Shown: positions 53,833 through 64,000 of the stretch, in pieces
How positions within the stretch are numbered: the stretch's first letter is position 1
Layout: each line of letters opens with the position of its first letter
DNA from: Cutaneotrichosporon cavernicola
Taxonomy: Eukaryota > Basidiomycota > Tremellomycetes > Trichosporonales > Trichosporonaceae
Direction: 5' to 3'
NCBI RefSeq assembly: GCF_030864355.1
Contig: NC_083395.1
Span: forward strand, 1,612,001 to 1,676,000
Length of the DNA stretch: 64,000 nucleotides
Made by a program: the position numbers and the translations under genes
The notes under the pieces: generated by a model
What the model was told of the DNA's origin: nothing
Seen by the model: only the letters and a program-made list of their open reading frames with translations
Databases searched by the model: none

Positions 53833-55103
53833 CGGGGGTGGTTTTGTTGAGGAGGGTTGGGTGGAGTCGGGAGAGGGGGAAGGGGGGGGGGGGGGGGAGA
53901 GGGAGGATCCCGAGTCCAAGTGTTGGTACGTATACGATACGATACGATACGATACCAAGAGATGGGGGGAAATGGAATAAAGTCGAGTGTAAAGTGTAGT
54001 GCAAGTGTGAAGGAGGGAGTCAAGTTGAGGTTGCCTTTGTGTGTTGAGAAGCTAGATGAGGATGGATCCCACGAGGGACGTGCGCAATTTCATTGCACTG
54101 CACGCACAAGTGGCTGATTTTGTTAAAACTCGACAAGTCACAAGTCACAACTAAAAGCACAGATCCGTACGCTTTGCTTTGAATACTTTACATGGTCGGC
54201 TTGTACCGCAAATTCCGTATAAACTGGGTCACGCACCGTGTTCTTCGGTTCTTTGAGGTTTGATGTAGGGTGATTAAATGAGGGGTCACCAACAGGAAGC
54301 GGTGCGTGCCTGACAAAGAAGCACTGCATAAACTTGGAGTCTACGCAACCCAACGCTTAACAATCACAGTCACAGTCACAGTCAAAGCGCCAAATTCGCT
54401 TCCAACCTTGCTTGACGTGCCCAAGCTCATCGTATCGCCTCTGGATAGACTAGACTGAGCGTGCATTGCATCGCTCCCGTAACCGAATAGGGGTCTCAAG
54501 ACACCGCAGTAGGTTAATAGTCAGAGCCAATTACGCTTATTTTGCCTCCTATAACCTCTCTAAAGGTCACATGATGACCAGTTCCGTCAGAGCCCCACTT
54601 TGGACATCTATGCACAACGTACACGCACATGCACATGCACAAGCACATTGCACATTGCACACCAGTGCAAGGAGGTGACACTGGTTCCTGGTTACCAGCG
54701 CAATGAAATCTTTACTGGACACACACTTGAGCCCTACATGTACAACACAGCAACGCATAAACGTCAGCTCACCAGACCTTACCCCGCCGCGTTTCTCGGA
54801 CTTGAAACTCCCAACCGTCCCAAACAACATCACAGTACAATACTACTTACTATAGGCTATAGGCTAATGTCCGTTTGTCCTTTCTTGTACCCTCCCGCAT
54901 TGGTCTCTCTCACACCACTATATTCTCATACCCTCTACACAGCACAGCATTTAGACGGGGCTTGACGAAACGGCCCGCCGCACACGTCCCCTGTCATTGT
55001 CATCCTGCCTATCCGGGTTCTTCTTCTCCTGGATACGTTGTGGTTCGTCGAGCAATCCGGCCTCGTGCGAACTCGAACAATGTTAACCAAATCTCAAGAC
55101 AAC
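53833..55103. other. 1.27-kb upstream region with microsatellites
   Basis: Lies upstream of the membrane glycoprotein gene. Near the start codon it holds a poly-G tract (about 53882-53897) and a (GATAC)n repeat (53932-53955). Further out are CACAGT repeats (about 54365-54383) and CACATG/CACATT repeats (about 54624-54662). GC is lower than in coding DNA. No gene was recognised. Confidence 0.45.
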
Positions 55104-55259
55104 TTACAGGAGGAGAATAAGTACAATTGCCACGAGTATCCCAACGCCAACGACGGCGAGGGCACGGCTCATGTCGACCTCCATCTCGGGTGGGGTGTCG
55201 ATGTACAGCGCAGACGCGAACGCGGGGGAGAGGAAGAGGAAGAGGAGGTACAGGAGCAT
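55104..55259 (-). CDS. Candidate mini type I membrane protein (51 aa or slightly longer)
   Basis: An ATG at 55259 opens a frame with a clear signal-peptide shape (MLLYLLFLFLSPAFASA), a short acidic ectodomain (LYIDTPPEMEVDMSR), then one hydrophobic helix (ALAVVGVGILVAIVLILLL) and TAA. The stop overlaps a perfect donor (GTAAGT at 55106 reading left), so an intron ending CCAG near 55030 may extend the tail by about 30 residues. One join would give RRRTRIG right after the helix, as expected for type I orientation. The candidate acceptor lacks the local CTRAY motif. The hydrophobicity pattern is the only evidence. No homologue is known to me. Confidence 0.45.
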   Translation of the reverse strand: MLLYLLFLFLSPAFASALYIDTPPEMEVDMSRALAVVGVGILVAIVLILLL

Positions 55260-56268
55260 GGTGGAGGATTGGCTTGGCCGGCTGGATGGATGGGAGAGTT
55301 GGTGGTTGGGTAGTGGGGTTGGTGGGTGAGTTGTCGAGTGGGATTCTGGTATATACTGGAATGCTCAACCAGGCTTCTATGACATGCGTGGGCGGGTCAG
55401 TAAGACCTGTTGCTCGCTGCCTGTTGCGCCTTGAGACCCAATTGACGGCTGTTTCATACATGCCCGTTCCCCTCCCACACACGTCTCTACGGCTTTTACC
55501 CCGATGTCTCGCAGCACCAACTAACCGCTCTAGTAGATCTAGTCAATCTAGCCGAATCGATCCAGCTCCCACGCGCTTCACTAGACACTTAGAGACGCCG
55601 AAAGTGACCAAATTGGCTAAATCCGGCGGAGACCGCGTGAGCTGTTACCCAAGGTCGTGACAGCGTGGCAAAGGATGCGCTGATACCCCAGCGTCTAACT
55701 AGAGTCGCTCGAGCCATTCTCCGTTGGGTTGACACAGCCACCCCAGGGCCTTGTCTGGCCTATTCCTCAGGAAAAGGTCCGTAAGTACGAGTCTGGAGCG
55801 AGGCTGTGAAGCTGGGAATGTGTGCAGTATATACGCTCAGACGTGGGTGGTCAGCTGGTGTACTGCCTGTACTGGGGCCATCTCGCTCGAGTTGGAGTCA
55901 ATTCAACGCTGAGACTTGTCTTGGATGGATGAAGTGGCGTCCGCGTGGGTGTGGAGTGTAATGGGCAGAGGATGATACAATCTGGGGTCGGGTATTCAGA
56001 AGGCAGCAGGCGAATAAGGGAAGCAAACGGCCCCAGATTTCATCATTCCACAGCCGCCTCCTGCCGTGACACCCAAGACCCGGCTGTTGTTAAACTAGGC
56101 TCGCTGGTGTGTTTCTACAGATACATCGGTAGCTACTAGAACATATGTAATAAGAAAAGGGAAGCGAAGGCGTGCGGGCCATTCAAAGAATGGCTCTTGG
56201 GGTAAATGGGCCAGACAAAGTAAATAAATATGCAGGGAATTTAGAGATTGGAGCCGCAATTGTTCAAA
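55260..56268. other. 1.0-kb intergenic region
   Basis: Between the candidate mini membrane protein (start side) and the GDPD gene stop. No convincing frame, tRNA box or repeat was seen. Confidence 0.35.
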
Positions 56269-57450
56269 TTAGATGAGCTTGGCAGGGTGGAGAGGTTGGA
56301 CGGCCGCGTCGAGAGCATCAAACGCGCCGCCCTCGTGCACAAGGTAGTCAAACTCCTCGCGCGCCTTGGCGTGGTACCCGATAGAGTAGTTGTAGTAGTT
56401 GAGGAATGGGAGGACGTAAGACTGCATCGTGCGCTTGAGGACCTTTGCACGGTCGGCCTCAAGGTCGCGCTTAATTTCGCGCCACAACTCGGGCTTGTCG
56501 GTGATGATGGCGGTGACACCCCAGCGAGCACACTCGAGCATCTCCTCGCGCGAGTTGACAGTCCACGTGCACAATTCCTTGCCGGCCTTGGCGCAGTCCT
56601 CGCGGAACTTGGCTCCCTCCGCGCTCGCAAGTGGGCGGTACCACACCGAAAATCCGTGGCACTTGTCGAAGAAGTACTTGCGGACCTCGGAGATTGACAT
56701 CGAGATGCAGAAGCGGCGGACGGTCGGGAGGATCAAAGCTGCAGGCTCGAGAAACTTGGGGTGCCACAGGCCGAGCACAATGCGGGGCGCAATGGCAGTC
56801 TCCCAGTTTGGAACCGTGGCAAGAGCCTCTTTGATGAGGGTGAAGAGCTTGGTAGGGTTGTTCTCGACCTTGCAGTCAATCTGTTGGGGGCCGAAGCCCA
56901 ATCAGCTTCAGAACGCTATGGCAGAGACTAAACTCACGTTAAGCTTGACGCGCGGATACTCCATGAGGATATCGATCACTTCGGTAAACTTGGGGATTGG
57001 CTGGTGCGGGGACTTCTTGGTGTGCACACTGTCGAGGACGCCATGCCACGGCTGCTCGTGGATGAGGCCCTTGCCGTTGGTGGTGCGCTCAAGGCGCGGG
57101 TCGTGGAACATGACGAGAACATTGTCGGCCGTGACGTGAATGTCGGTCTCGATGCCGTCGGCGCCAGCTTTGCACGCCTCAATGAACGACTGGCGTGTGT
57201 TCTCGGGGAACGAAGCCGACGCACCGCGATGGCCCCAGCACTCGGGGAGCGGGTTGAGCTGAACAACGGGCACGTCGAGGTCAAAGCCCTTGTCTGCCTC
57301 ATCGAGGTGAGGTGAGATGATCTCAGAGAGGACAGGAGAGACGTCAGTCGTGGGCGCGAGGGTCGGAGTGACCTCAAGTGACGAGGGGAGCGAGACCTCG
57401 GGCTGGGGCGCAAGGAGCGTAGCCTTAGGAGCGGAAGTTTGGGTAGACAT
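56269..57450 (-). CDS. Glycerophosphodiester phosphodiesterase family protein (374 aa)
   Basis: TIM-barrel enzyme family that cleaves glycerophosphodiesters, and in some fungi phosphatidylglycerol (Pgc1). Two exons (56938-57450, 56269-56880) total 1,125 nt. After a 75-residue variable leader come WGHRGASASFPENTRQSFIE (catalytic His-Arg, Glu), GADGIETDIHVTADNVLVMF with Glu and Asp ligands, HDPRLERTTNGKGLI (second catalytic His), then KLNIDCKVENN, KELCTWTVNSREEMLECARW and GVTAIITDKPELW. All catalytic residues visible in the family are present. No membrane segment is evident, although the last 60 residues are helical. The intron is 57 nt with CTGATTGGG some distance from the AG. Exact substrate cannot be assigned. 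Confidence 0.88.
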
Positions 57451-59053
57451 GTTTGGGGTATCGATTACGTGTCGAGCGTGTAGTCTATAGTCGTCTAGGA
57501 TTCCAATTATAGTCGGCCGCAATGGCCTGGGATGGTAATCAGACACGGGCGTGGACGAACGTGCGTTGACGAAAGGTTGGGGTGGCTTGCAGGAACGGAT
57601 GTAGGTGGGGCCCAATTGGGATAGTGCCAAGCGGGGAGAAGACACGTTTGATGTAGGAATGTAGAGGTTGTGAAGTTGTGAGAGTGTGAGAGTGTGAGGG
57701 TGAGAGATTCACAGGTGTTGGATAGATATAGTGTTGGATGGGGAGGGGGGAGGGAGCCTGTTGTTGTTGTTAAGAGGCTGGACCACGAAAGTGGAGGTGA
57801 CAAACGTGCGAGGGTGAAAAAAAAAGGGGGGTTGGTGGATGACGTGTTGCTATCGGAAGATTCGCAGCTCCGCAGTAAATCTACGAGAGAGAATGTGTTT
57901 GAGAATGTGATGTGTCAGTAGTAGAGTAGTAGAGTAATTGAGTCGAAAAGGGGATAAAGCAGTGACAGGCTTCTCCTCTTGTATTGGGATCGGGAAGAGA
58001 TCTATTCACAACAAGAGTGGTGGCGTGGGTGGCAATTTGAATAGATGAATAACCAGTTGGCTTGGGCGTCTCAGTCAGCTCAACCTAGTAGGCTCTAATT
58101 TGGTATTCAGGTAGAATAAGCGTTCCGTATTGTTTAATTTGTCAAGCGGTCAACCGTCAACGCCGAAGCCGAAGGGGGAACGGGGAAGAGGGAGGGTGGT
58201 ACGAGAGTTATGAGAGAGGCTTGGGACCAGAACTTGTTGTTCCTTTTCAAACTTGAATATCAAATCAAATGGTATAAAGTAATCAATGCACGATCATCAA
58301 GTAAAGGCGACGCGTTTCCGAAGGGTATTTACGGGTTTCAGTAACCTTTGTTACCCTGAATGTCCCTTGAATTACAAAGTTGCGAGCCGAAGTATGGCGA
58401 ACATACGCGAATAAATTACCCTGAATACCCTTGTGGAGCGCTTTCCGCACCGCCGCCCGCCGCCCGAAACTAAGCGGTGATTACAGAGCTCAATATTGGC
58501 TTACAACTTTCATTACAAACTACATACCGACTCGGAGAATGGTCTGGTCATATGCATATACACAGGGCGTTTGATCGACGGATCTCGCTCGCTAACATCA
58601 ACCTCACATGACCCTCCTCATCGTCGGAAACCGGTCCGAAGCACCGCAGATGCATAGCACGGGTCCCCGATAGTACACAAATATGAGGAATGTATAGTAC
58701 TGTACAACGGCCACGGCCGCCGGCCAAGATCGACTGGCTGTGGATTCCTCTTGGTGACAAACTGACTTTGCTCTGTAATTCTGTAGTATGTTCGGCAACG
58801 GAGCTATTTAAATATCTGATCTGCCCCACTCCTAAACACCACGCGACGATCACGCGTGTTTGGTCCCGACCCTACACCTGGCAGCTGGCAGGCACACGCG
58901 TCATTACCATGTGAGGGGGCCCAGGCACATGTTCACCTTGACTCTGTCGCACTCTGAACACGTCGGTTCCTCATCGGTTCCTCATTCACAGCGTCCAACT
59001 TTCCTCCCTTCAACCTCTACCGACAGCAGCACCTCTCGTCCGCTACACAAGTT
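57451..59053. other. 1.6-kb divergent intergenic region with lower GC
   Basis: Upstream of both the GDPD gene and the golgin-like gene. It contains an A9-G6 tract at about 57817-57832, an AT-rich core (58000-58430) and an imperfect direct repeat (TTACCCTGAAT followed by CCCTTG) at 58351-58369 and 58416-58433. No coding frame was convincing. An extended promoter or replication-origin-like AT-rich element is conceivable. Confidence 0.4.
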
Positions 59054-62000
59054 ATGGCGACGGACGCGGAAGCCGAGCGCAAGGCTAAGGCCGAGCGCGC
59101 AAAAAAGCTCGTGCGTCTCTAGTCCCTTTGAGGACAGCTGAAAGAGATCAATCAGTTGACACCAGCTCGCTCAACGACGCAAGGACAAGGGCAAGAAGGC
59201 CAAGGCGTCCGAGTCGGCCACGCCAGCCACACCAGGCAGCCCGGCCGTGACGGGCATCGAGACGCCTGCTTCAGCCTCGCCACGCCCGAGCTTGAGCCTC
59301 GAAGAACGTCCGTCTCTCTCACTCGAGAAGATCGACAAGAACGCGAATGGAGCCGAGCTGGAGAAGGAAGAACGGCCAGCGCCAACCAAGAGCGCGTCGA
59401 GCGACTCCGTCACCAACCTCCAAGAGTCAATAACAAACCTCTTGGCCGAGAGATCCGATCTACAGAAACAAGTTGCCGACCTCACCTCTCAGTTGTCTAC
59501 TGCGCGCGCCGACCAGCAGTTGTTAGCTGAGGCGCGCGAGGCCACCGCCCGGATGGAGGAAGAGAAGCGCGAATTGGCCGAGCGGATCAAGGCCGCCGAC
59601 GCGGACGCCGTCAAGGCCAAGGGTGTGGCCGCAGATCTCGAGAAGGCGCGGCAAGATCTTGACGGCGCCAAGAAGGAGGCTGCGGATGCGCGCAGTGCCA
59701 AAGAGGCGGCGGAAGCAGAACTCGAGGAGCGGGAGGGGCGCGAGGGCGAGCGAGTGGAGGAGCTCGAGAAGACGTTGGAACGTGCGAGACAGCGAGAGGG
59801 TGCACTTGAGACCGAGGTCGGGCGGCTGAAACAGGTGCGTGTGAGTCTGGCGGCGCTGACAACAGAGCAACTCCGAAACGGCATCGAACCTGTCGTCGAC
59901 CGAGAAGGAGCTTACCGACCTGCGCGAATCGAGTGACAAAGGCGAGACTTTGCTCAAGGAGCTCCGTGCGTCGTACGACGCGCTTAAGAAGGAGCAGGAG
60001 ACGCTGTCAAGCACATATTCGAGCTTGGATGCACAGCACAAGGAGCTCGCGTCATCTCACGATAAGCTCAAGGTCGAGTACGCGACTGCCGGCAATGGGC
60101 TCAAGGGTTCCGAGGATGCGCTCAAGAAGATGACTGGCAACCTCGCCAAGGTCAAGGAAGATCTCACCCAGACCGCCAAGCGGGCCGAGGCGGCCGAGAA
60201 GAAGCGCGATGGTCTGTACAAGGACAATGCCGATCTTGTGTCGCAGCTTGACGAGCTGCGCGGCAAGGTCGCCCAGACAATGAAGGAGAAGGCCGAGCAG
60301 GCGGCGACGATTGACAGCTGGGTCGCGACCAAGCAGGGCTGGGACAAGGAGCGCGCAGACTTGGAGGCCAAGCTTGCCGCTGCGACGGTGAGCTCCCCTA
60401 CCGGTACAGAAGCTGACAACAGCCCAAGGCCGACAAGGTGCCTGGCCTTGAGGAGCACGTCAAGAGTCTCACGGCCGAGGTGTCGCAGCTCAAGGACAAA
60501 GAGAAGTCTCTGTCAGAGACCGCGGCTGCGTACGACAAGTTGCAGGCCGAGCACAAGAACGTCATTGCCGCCCTCGAGGCCGCACATTCCGAGGTGTCAG
60601 AGCAGGAGGCCAAGCTCGCGACGCTGAGGAGCGAGCTCGACTTGGCGCAGGCTGGCACCCTGGAGAAGGAGGGGACCATCAAGACGCTACGCGCTGATGT
60701 CGAGAGCGCGCAGAACAAGGTCACCGAGCACGAGTCGTCACTTGCGAGTGTGCGTGTCGAGCTGGAGAAGGCTGGCGCTGCCGCCGCGGAGCAGGAGAGT
60801 GCCCTCGCCGAGTCCAAGAAGGACGCCGACGCCGCCAAGGCCGCGCACGCGAAGGAGTTGGAGTCTGCCAAGGCGGAGCACAAGAAGGCACAAGAAGAGC
60901 TCAACGACGCGCAGGCCGGCCACAAGAAGGCACTGGACGCTGCAAGTACAGAGCACGGCAAGATGCTCGAGGCGGCGCGCAGTGACCACGACTCGGTTCT
61001 CAAGAAGGTGCGCTCGGAGCACGAGAGCGCGCAGAAGGACGCTGCGGGCAAGCACGCCAAGGAGCTCGAGACGACTCGCGGCGAACACGCCAAGACATCC
61101 GCATCACTCAAGGATGCCGAGGGCCGGGTAAAGGAGCACGAGACAGCCATCTCGAAGCTCAAGACGGAGATCGAGGGCCTGCAGACGACGAACAAGGGTC
61201 ATGAGTCGACTGTTGCTTCGTTGAGGAAAGACCTCGAGTCTGCTCAGACTGCGGCCAATAATCATAAGGTTTCGATTTCGAAACTGACCTCCGAATTTGA
61301 AGCGGCGCAGGGCACAGTGACGGAACGTGATGAGTCGATCTCCAAGCTCAAGTCCGAGCTGGACACGTCCAAGAAGACGGCGCAGAAGCACGAGGCGTCC
61401 GCCAAGTCTCTGCAGTCTGATCTGGACGCGGCCACGAAGACGGTCAGCGAGCACGAGGGGACACTCAAGTCCGTACGTGGGGACCTGGAGAAGTCACAGA
61501 GAGCCTTGACCGAGCACGAAAAGAAGGCTACTTCACTGCAGTCTGACCTCGACTCGGTACAGAAGTCGTCCAAAGAGCACGAAGCGACGTCGAGAAGCCT
61601 CAAGAAGGACCTCGACGCTGCGCAGCGTGCTGCCAAGGAACAAGAGTCGGCGCTCTCGTCGCTCAAGAAGGAACTGGCCAACGCTGAGGAGGACGTGGCA
61701 GCCTTGCGCAAGACGACAGACGAGCTCGAGGGCACCATCGTTGACCTCAAGACTGATCTTGAGTCTGAGCGTGCGGCCGTCGCCGAGCACAAGGCGACCC
61801 TAGACAGCAAGCAGGCGGAGAACTCGGAGGCCGAGTCGAGCCTCACCAAGCTCACGGGCGAACTCAAGGCCGCGCGCAAGGCGACCAAGGAGACGGAGCA
61901 CAAAGTGTCTTCGCTCGAGCGCGACCTGGCCTCGGCCAAGTCCAAGGGCGAAGATCACGAGGGCTTGATCAAATCGCTCAAAGCGGAGCTGGAGTCTGCG

Positions 62001-63026
62001 CGGACGGCGTCGGAGAAACAGGACGACGCCGCGTCGGGGTTGAAGGCTGACGTGGAGGCCTTGGCGAAGAAGGCCAAGGAGGCCGAGACGTCAATCGCCT
62101 CCCTGCGGTCTGAGCTCGAGGCGGCGCGCTCAACGTCGTCAAAGCACGAGGACTCGGCGGCGTCATTCAAGACGGACCTCGAGAAGGTGCGGAAGGAGGC
62201 GAAAGGGCACGAAGACAACGCCTCGTTGCTTCGTGCCGAGCTCGACGTGCTCAAGTCTACATCCGAGGGGCACGAAGCGACGGCAGGCAGCTTCAAGGCG
62301 GACCTCCAGAAGGCGAGGCGGGCGGCGAAGGACGCCGAAACCGCACGCGCCCGTCTCGAGTCGGATCTGGAATCTGTGCGCGCCCTCGCGAGCAAGCACG
62401 AGGAGAGTCTGACTTCGTTGCAGGTCGACATGGACATTGCGCGTGCGGCCGAAGCCGAGGCGGAGAAGGCCGTCTCCTCGCTGAAGGGGGATCTCGCCGC
62501 GGCCCGCACTGCCGCGTCCAAAGACTCGTCGGCTGGTGCGGAGGCAATGGCTTCGGCACAGGCCGCGCACGCTCTCGAGATTTCGGACCTGCAGGCGAAG
62601 ATTCGCCAGCTCGAGTCCTCCTCCTACACGGCCAGCAGCCGGGCGCACGAGCTCTCGCGCCAGCTGGCCGACATGACTACAGCGAATGCCGAGCTCCGCG
62701 GCAGCGGCGGTGCCGCGGGGTTGTTCATCTCTCCTCTCGACGCGCCATCCCCATCTCCACCTAGCTCTCCGCGCTGGCGGGAGCGGCCGCTTGACGCCGG
62801 ACTGCCTGCCAGCGTACGACACAAGCGGCAGGTATCCCTCAACGCACTCAAGGCACGTATGGGGCCGCACCTCGCCCGCCAACGAAGTGGGTTACGCCTC
62901 GACAGCGTCAGCGAAACTGGGAGCGGGCGGTCTAGCCCTGTCCACGACGGACGACGACAGCAACAGTTCGGCGACGAGATCATGTACTGTTGTTCGGCGT
63001 GTCAGGGCGACCTCGTCACGTTGTAG
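59054..63026 (+). CDS. Golgin-like long coiled-coil protein (1,283 aa)
   Basis: Four exons (59054-59110, 59166-59834, 59866-60387, 60423-63026) total 3,852 nt. Residues 1-30 are basic (AERKAKAERAKKLLAQRRKD), then a Ser/Pro-rich linker. From about residue 110 to 1180 the chain is heptad-rich coiled coil. In the middle it shows a 21-residue period (three heptads) with units like SLQSDLDSVQKSSKEHEATS. A Pro/Ser-rich segment (PLDAPSPSPPSSPRWRE) follows. The end MYCCSACQGDLVTL has a CxxC and a hydrophobic C-terminus. The basic N-terminus and C-terminal short motif resemble Golgi matrix tethers (GM130/Bug1 class), which is inference from layout; a spindle or cytoskeletal coiled coil is possible. 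Introns are 55, 31 and 35 nt. Confidence 0.7.
61270..61690 (+). repeat. 63-bp (21-residue) coding repeat within the coiled coil
   Basis: Successive segments of the golgin-like protein share SLxxDLxxxxxxxxEHExxx with a 21-residue period. This is three heptads, so internal duplications preserve coiled-coil register. Identity between units is moderate and boundaries are approximate. Confidence 0.6.
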
Positions 63027-63345
63027 CGCCGTAGATAGGGGTGTAGATCAGTAGATAGTCACGATAGAGCATTGCATGCACGCGTTAGCGTACTCGCTTG
63101 GGGACCAAACAATCATGCACATGTGTATGAGTCTGTGTATGAGTCTGCGTGCGTATGCGCAACGGAAGACATGGATGCACCGTAACGCACGCGACCGCCA
63201 TCGGCTTGCTTTGTCCGGTGACTCCCCAACGACGCGGTGCCTGAGTGTGGTTGCCGCGATGACGCGCGTCGATCAGGCATGAGGCGACTTTTGATCCGCT
63301 CCGTCGATTGTCATCTCATCTCTCCACCTCCCATTCATCTCAAAC
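63027..63345. promoter_or_regulatory. Promoter of the ADCK-like gene
   Basis: 319 bp between the golgin-like stop and the next ATG, same strand. A TGTGTATGAGTC repeat lies at about 63122-63146. No gene was recognised. Confidence 0.4.
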
Positions 63346-64000
63346 ATGCCGCCAAGACCAATACCAAGACGACTCGTCCTCGTCCGAGCACTACATACCT
63401 CTGCCCCGCGCCACCCCCGCTCCGCCCCCTTCTCTGCCGCACCCCCCTCCCCCCGAAGAAGCCCGTTACGCATTGCAGCGTTCGTCGCCGTCGCCGCAGG
63501 GGGTATATACCTGTTCGATCGGGAGTGTAATGCCTCGGCCCTGTCGCGTAGTTTGCGGACCGGATATATTGGGTGGGCTGAGCTGTGGATTAGCTGACAG
63601 TAGACTGTTGTGTACGCTCGATTACAAGATCAACTTTTCCCCAGCAAAGGCAGATAAGATCGAGGGGTTGCATGAACGAGTCGCTAAGCGCCTCCGGTGG
63701 GTCGTCGATACAAACCAGGGAATGTACCTCAAACTGGGCCAGGCAATCGGTGAGTCCATCTCGGGAGCTGACACCGCGCCGAGCTCGTTCCTCCGCTTTG
63801 CTAGCGCTGCTCTGCTCGCTCTACTAGCTCTACTAGCTCGCTCTGCTCTGCTCGCTCCACTCCGCTCACACCAGGCCTCCAGGCTGCCCTCCTCCCAAAG
63901 CCCTACCGTGAGGCCTTCACCCACGTGTTTGACAAGGCGCCGTCGGTGCCGTACTCTGAGGTTGTTGGGGTGTTCCGCGACGACTTGGGCATCGACCCGA
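63346..64000 (+). CDS. ABC1/ADCK (UbiB-like) mitochondrial kinase-like protein, 5' part
   Basis: Truncated by the right edge. Exons seen are 63346-63572, 63601-63749 and 63875 onward. The N-terminus is Arg/Pro/Ser-rich (a likely presequence), followed by a hydrophobic segment (IAAFVAVAAGGIYLF). Then CTLDYKINFSPAKADKIEGL, LHERVAKRLRWVVDTNQGMY and LKLGQAIGLQAALLPKPYRE include the KxGQ motif (KLGQ) that defines ABC1/ADCK atypical kinases. The DYKINF start and LLPKPYR block point to the Mcp2/ADCK1 branch rather than Coq8. Intron 1 (63573-63600) is just 28 nt and ends CTGACAG. Intron 2 (63750-63874) is made of CTCTGCTCGCT-type repeats. The catalytic part lies outside the window. Confidence 0.85.

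Noticed and set aside
53932..53955. (GATAC)n array as a possible regulatory switch
   Set aside because: It is a short microsatellite of about five units upstream of a start codon. There is no evidence that it is functional.
60398..61195. 265-codon Ser/Ala-rich frame opposite the golgin-like gene
   Set aside because: Composition is the complement of heptad-rich Lys/Glu/Ala coding sequence.
1..64000. tRNA, rRNA, transposon, CRISPR or prokaryotic operon signals
   Set aside because: No internal promoter B-box pair, terminal repeats with transposase or reverse-transcriptase motifs, or spaced direct-repeat array was seen by eye on either strand.

Overview
The window is nuclear DNA of a GC-rich, intron-dense basidiomycete. 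The N-terminus of the QCR8 protein, a single basidiomycete-style RICTOR gene and the many very short introns suggest a tremellomycete, plausibly a yeast of the Trichosporonales. The order is an inference from gene style, since no marker such as rDNA is present. No tRNA, rRNA, transposon, CRISPR array or prokaryotic feature was recognised.

Layout. 0-6.4 kb: a degenerate paralogue beside an intact gene of unknown function, a divergent pair of respiratory genes (QCR8 and a NUXM-like complex I subunit), then eIF3i and PNO1 in tandem. 6.4-17 kb: a RING protein, an MDR-family reductase, TOM70 and a coiled-coil protein with a tandem repeat. 17-26.6 kb: RICTOR/AVO3 (TORC2), a type I membrane protein, a TspO-like multispan protein and an EVE/THYN1 protein. 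26.7-39.5 kb: the ribosome-assembly helicase DBP6, VPS51, a MARVEL-like protein, a DENND6-like protein, a soluble twin-ATPase ABC protein, CutC and an RBM18-like RNA-binding protein. 39.7-51 kb: PI 4-kinase STT4, RPB8, TIM17, the iron-sulfur J-protein JAC1/HSCB, a G-patch-like protein and a small basic protein. 52-64 kb: a second type I membrane protein, a candidate mini membrane protein, a GDPD-family phosphodiesterase, a 1,283-residue golgin-like coiled coil and the start of an ABC1/ADCK (Mcp2-like) gene that runs off the right edge.

Most genes are housekeeping functions: mitochondrial biogenesis (QCR8, NUXM-like, TOM70, TIM17, JAC1, ADCK-like), ribosome and RNA work (eIF3i, PNO1, DBP6, RPB8, RBM18-like), and membrane signalling and traffic (STT4, RICTOR, VPS51, DENND6-like, golgin-like). 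They do not form one operon-like system. Several are head-to-head pairs sharing short intergenic promoters.

The strongest unexpected signal is intron architecture. Exon models were rebuilt from reading frame and protein continuity. Most introns are about 28-50 nt, and most carry a branch-like CTRAY motif within a few bases of the 3' AG (typical ends CTGACGGCAG, CTAACACCAG, even CTGACAG). Micro-exons and a coding exon consisting only of ATG occur as well. All exon joins are inferred by eye, without transcript evidence.
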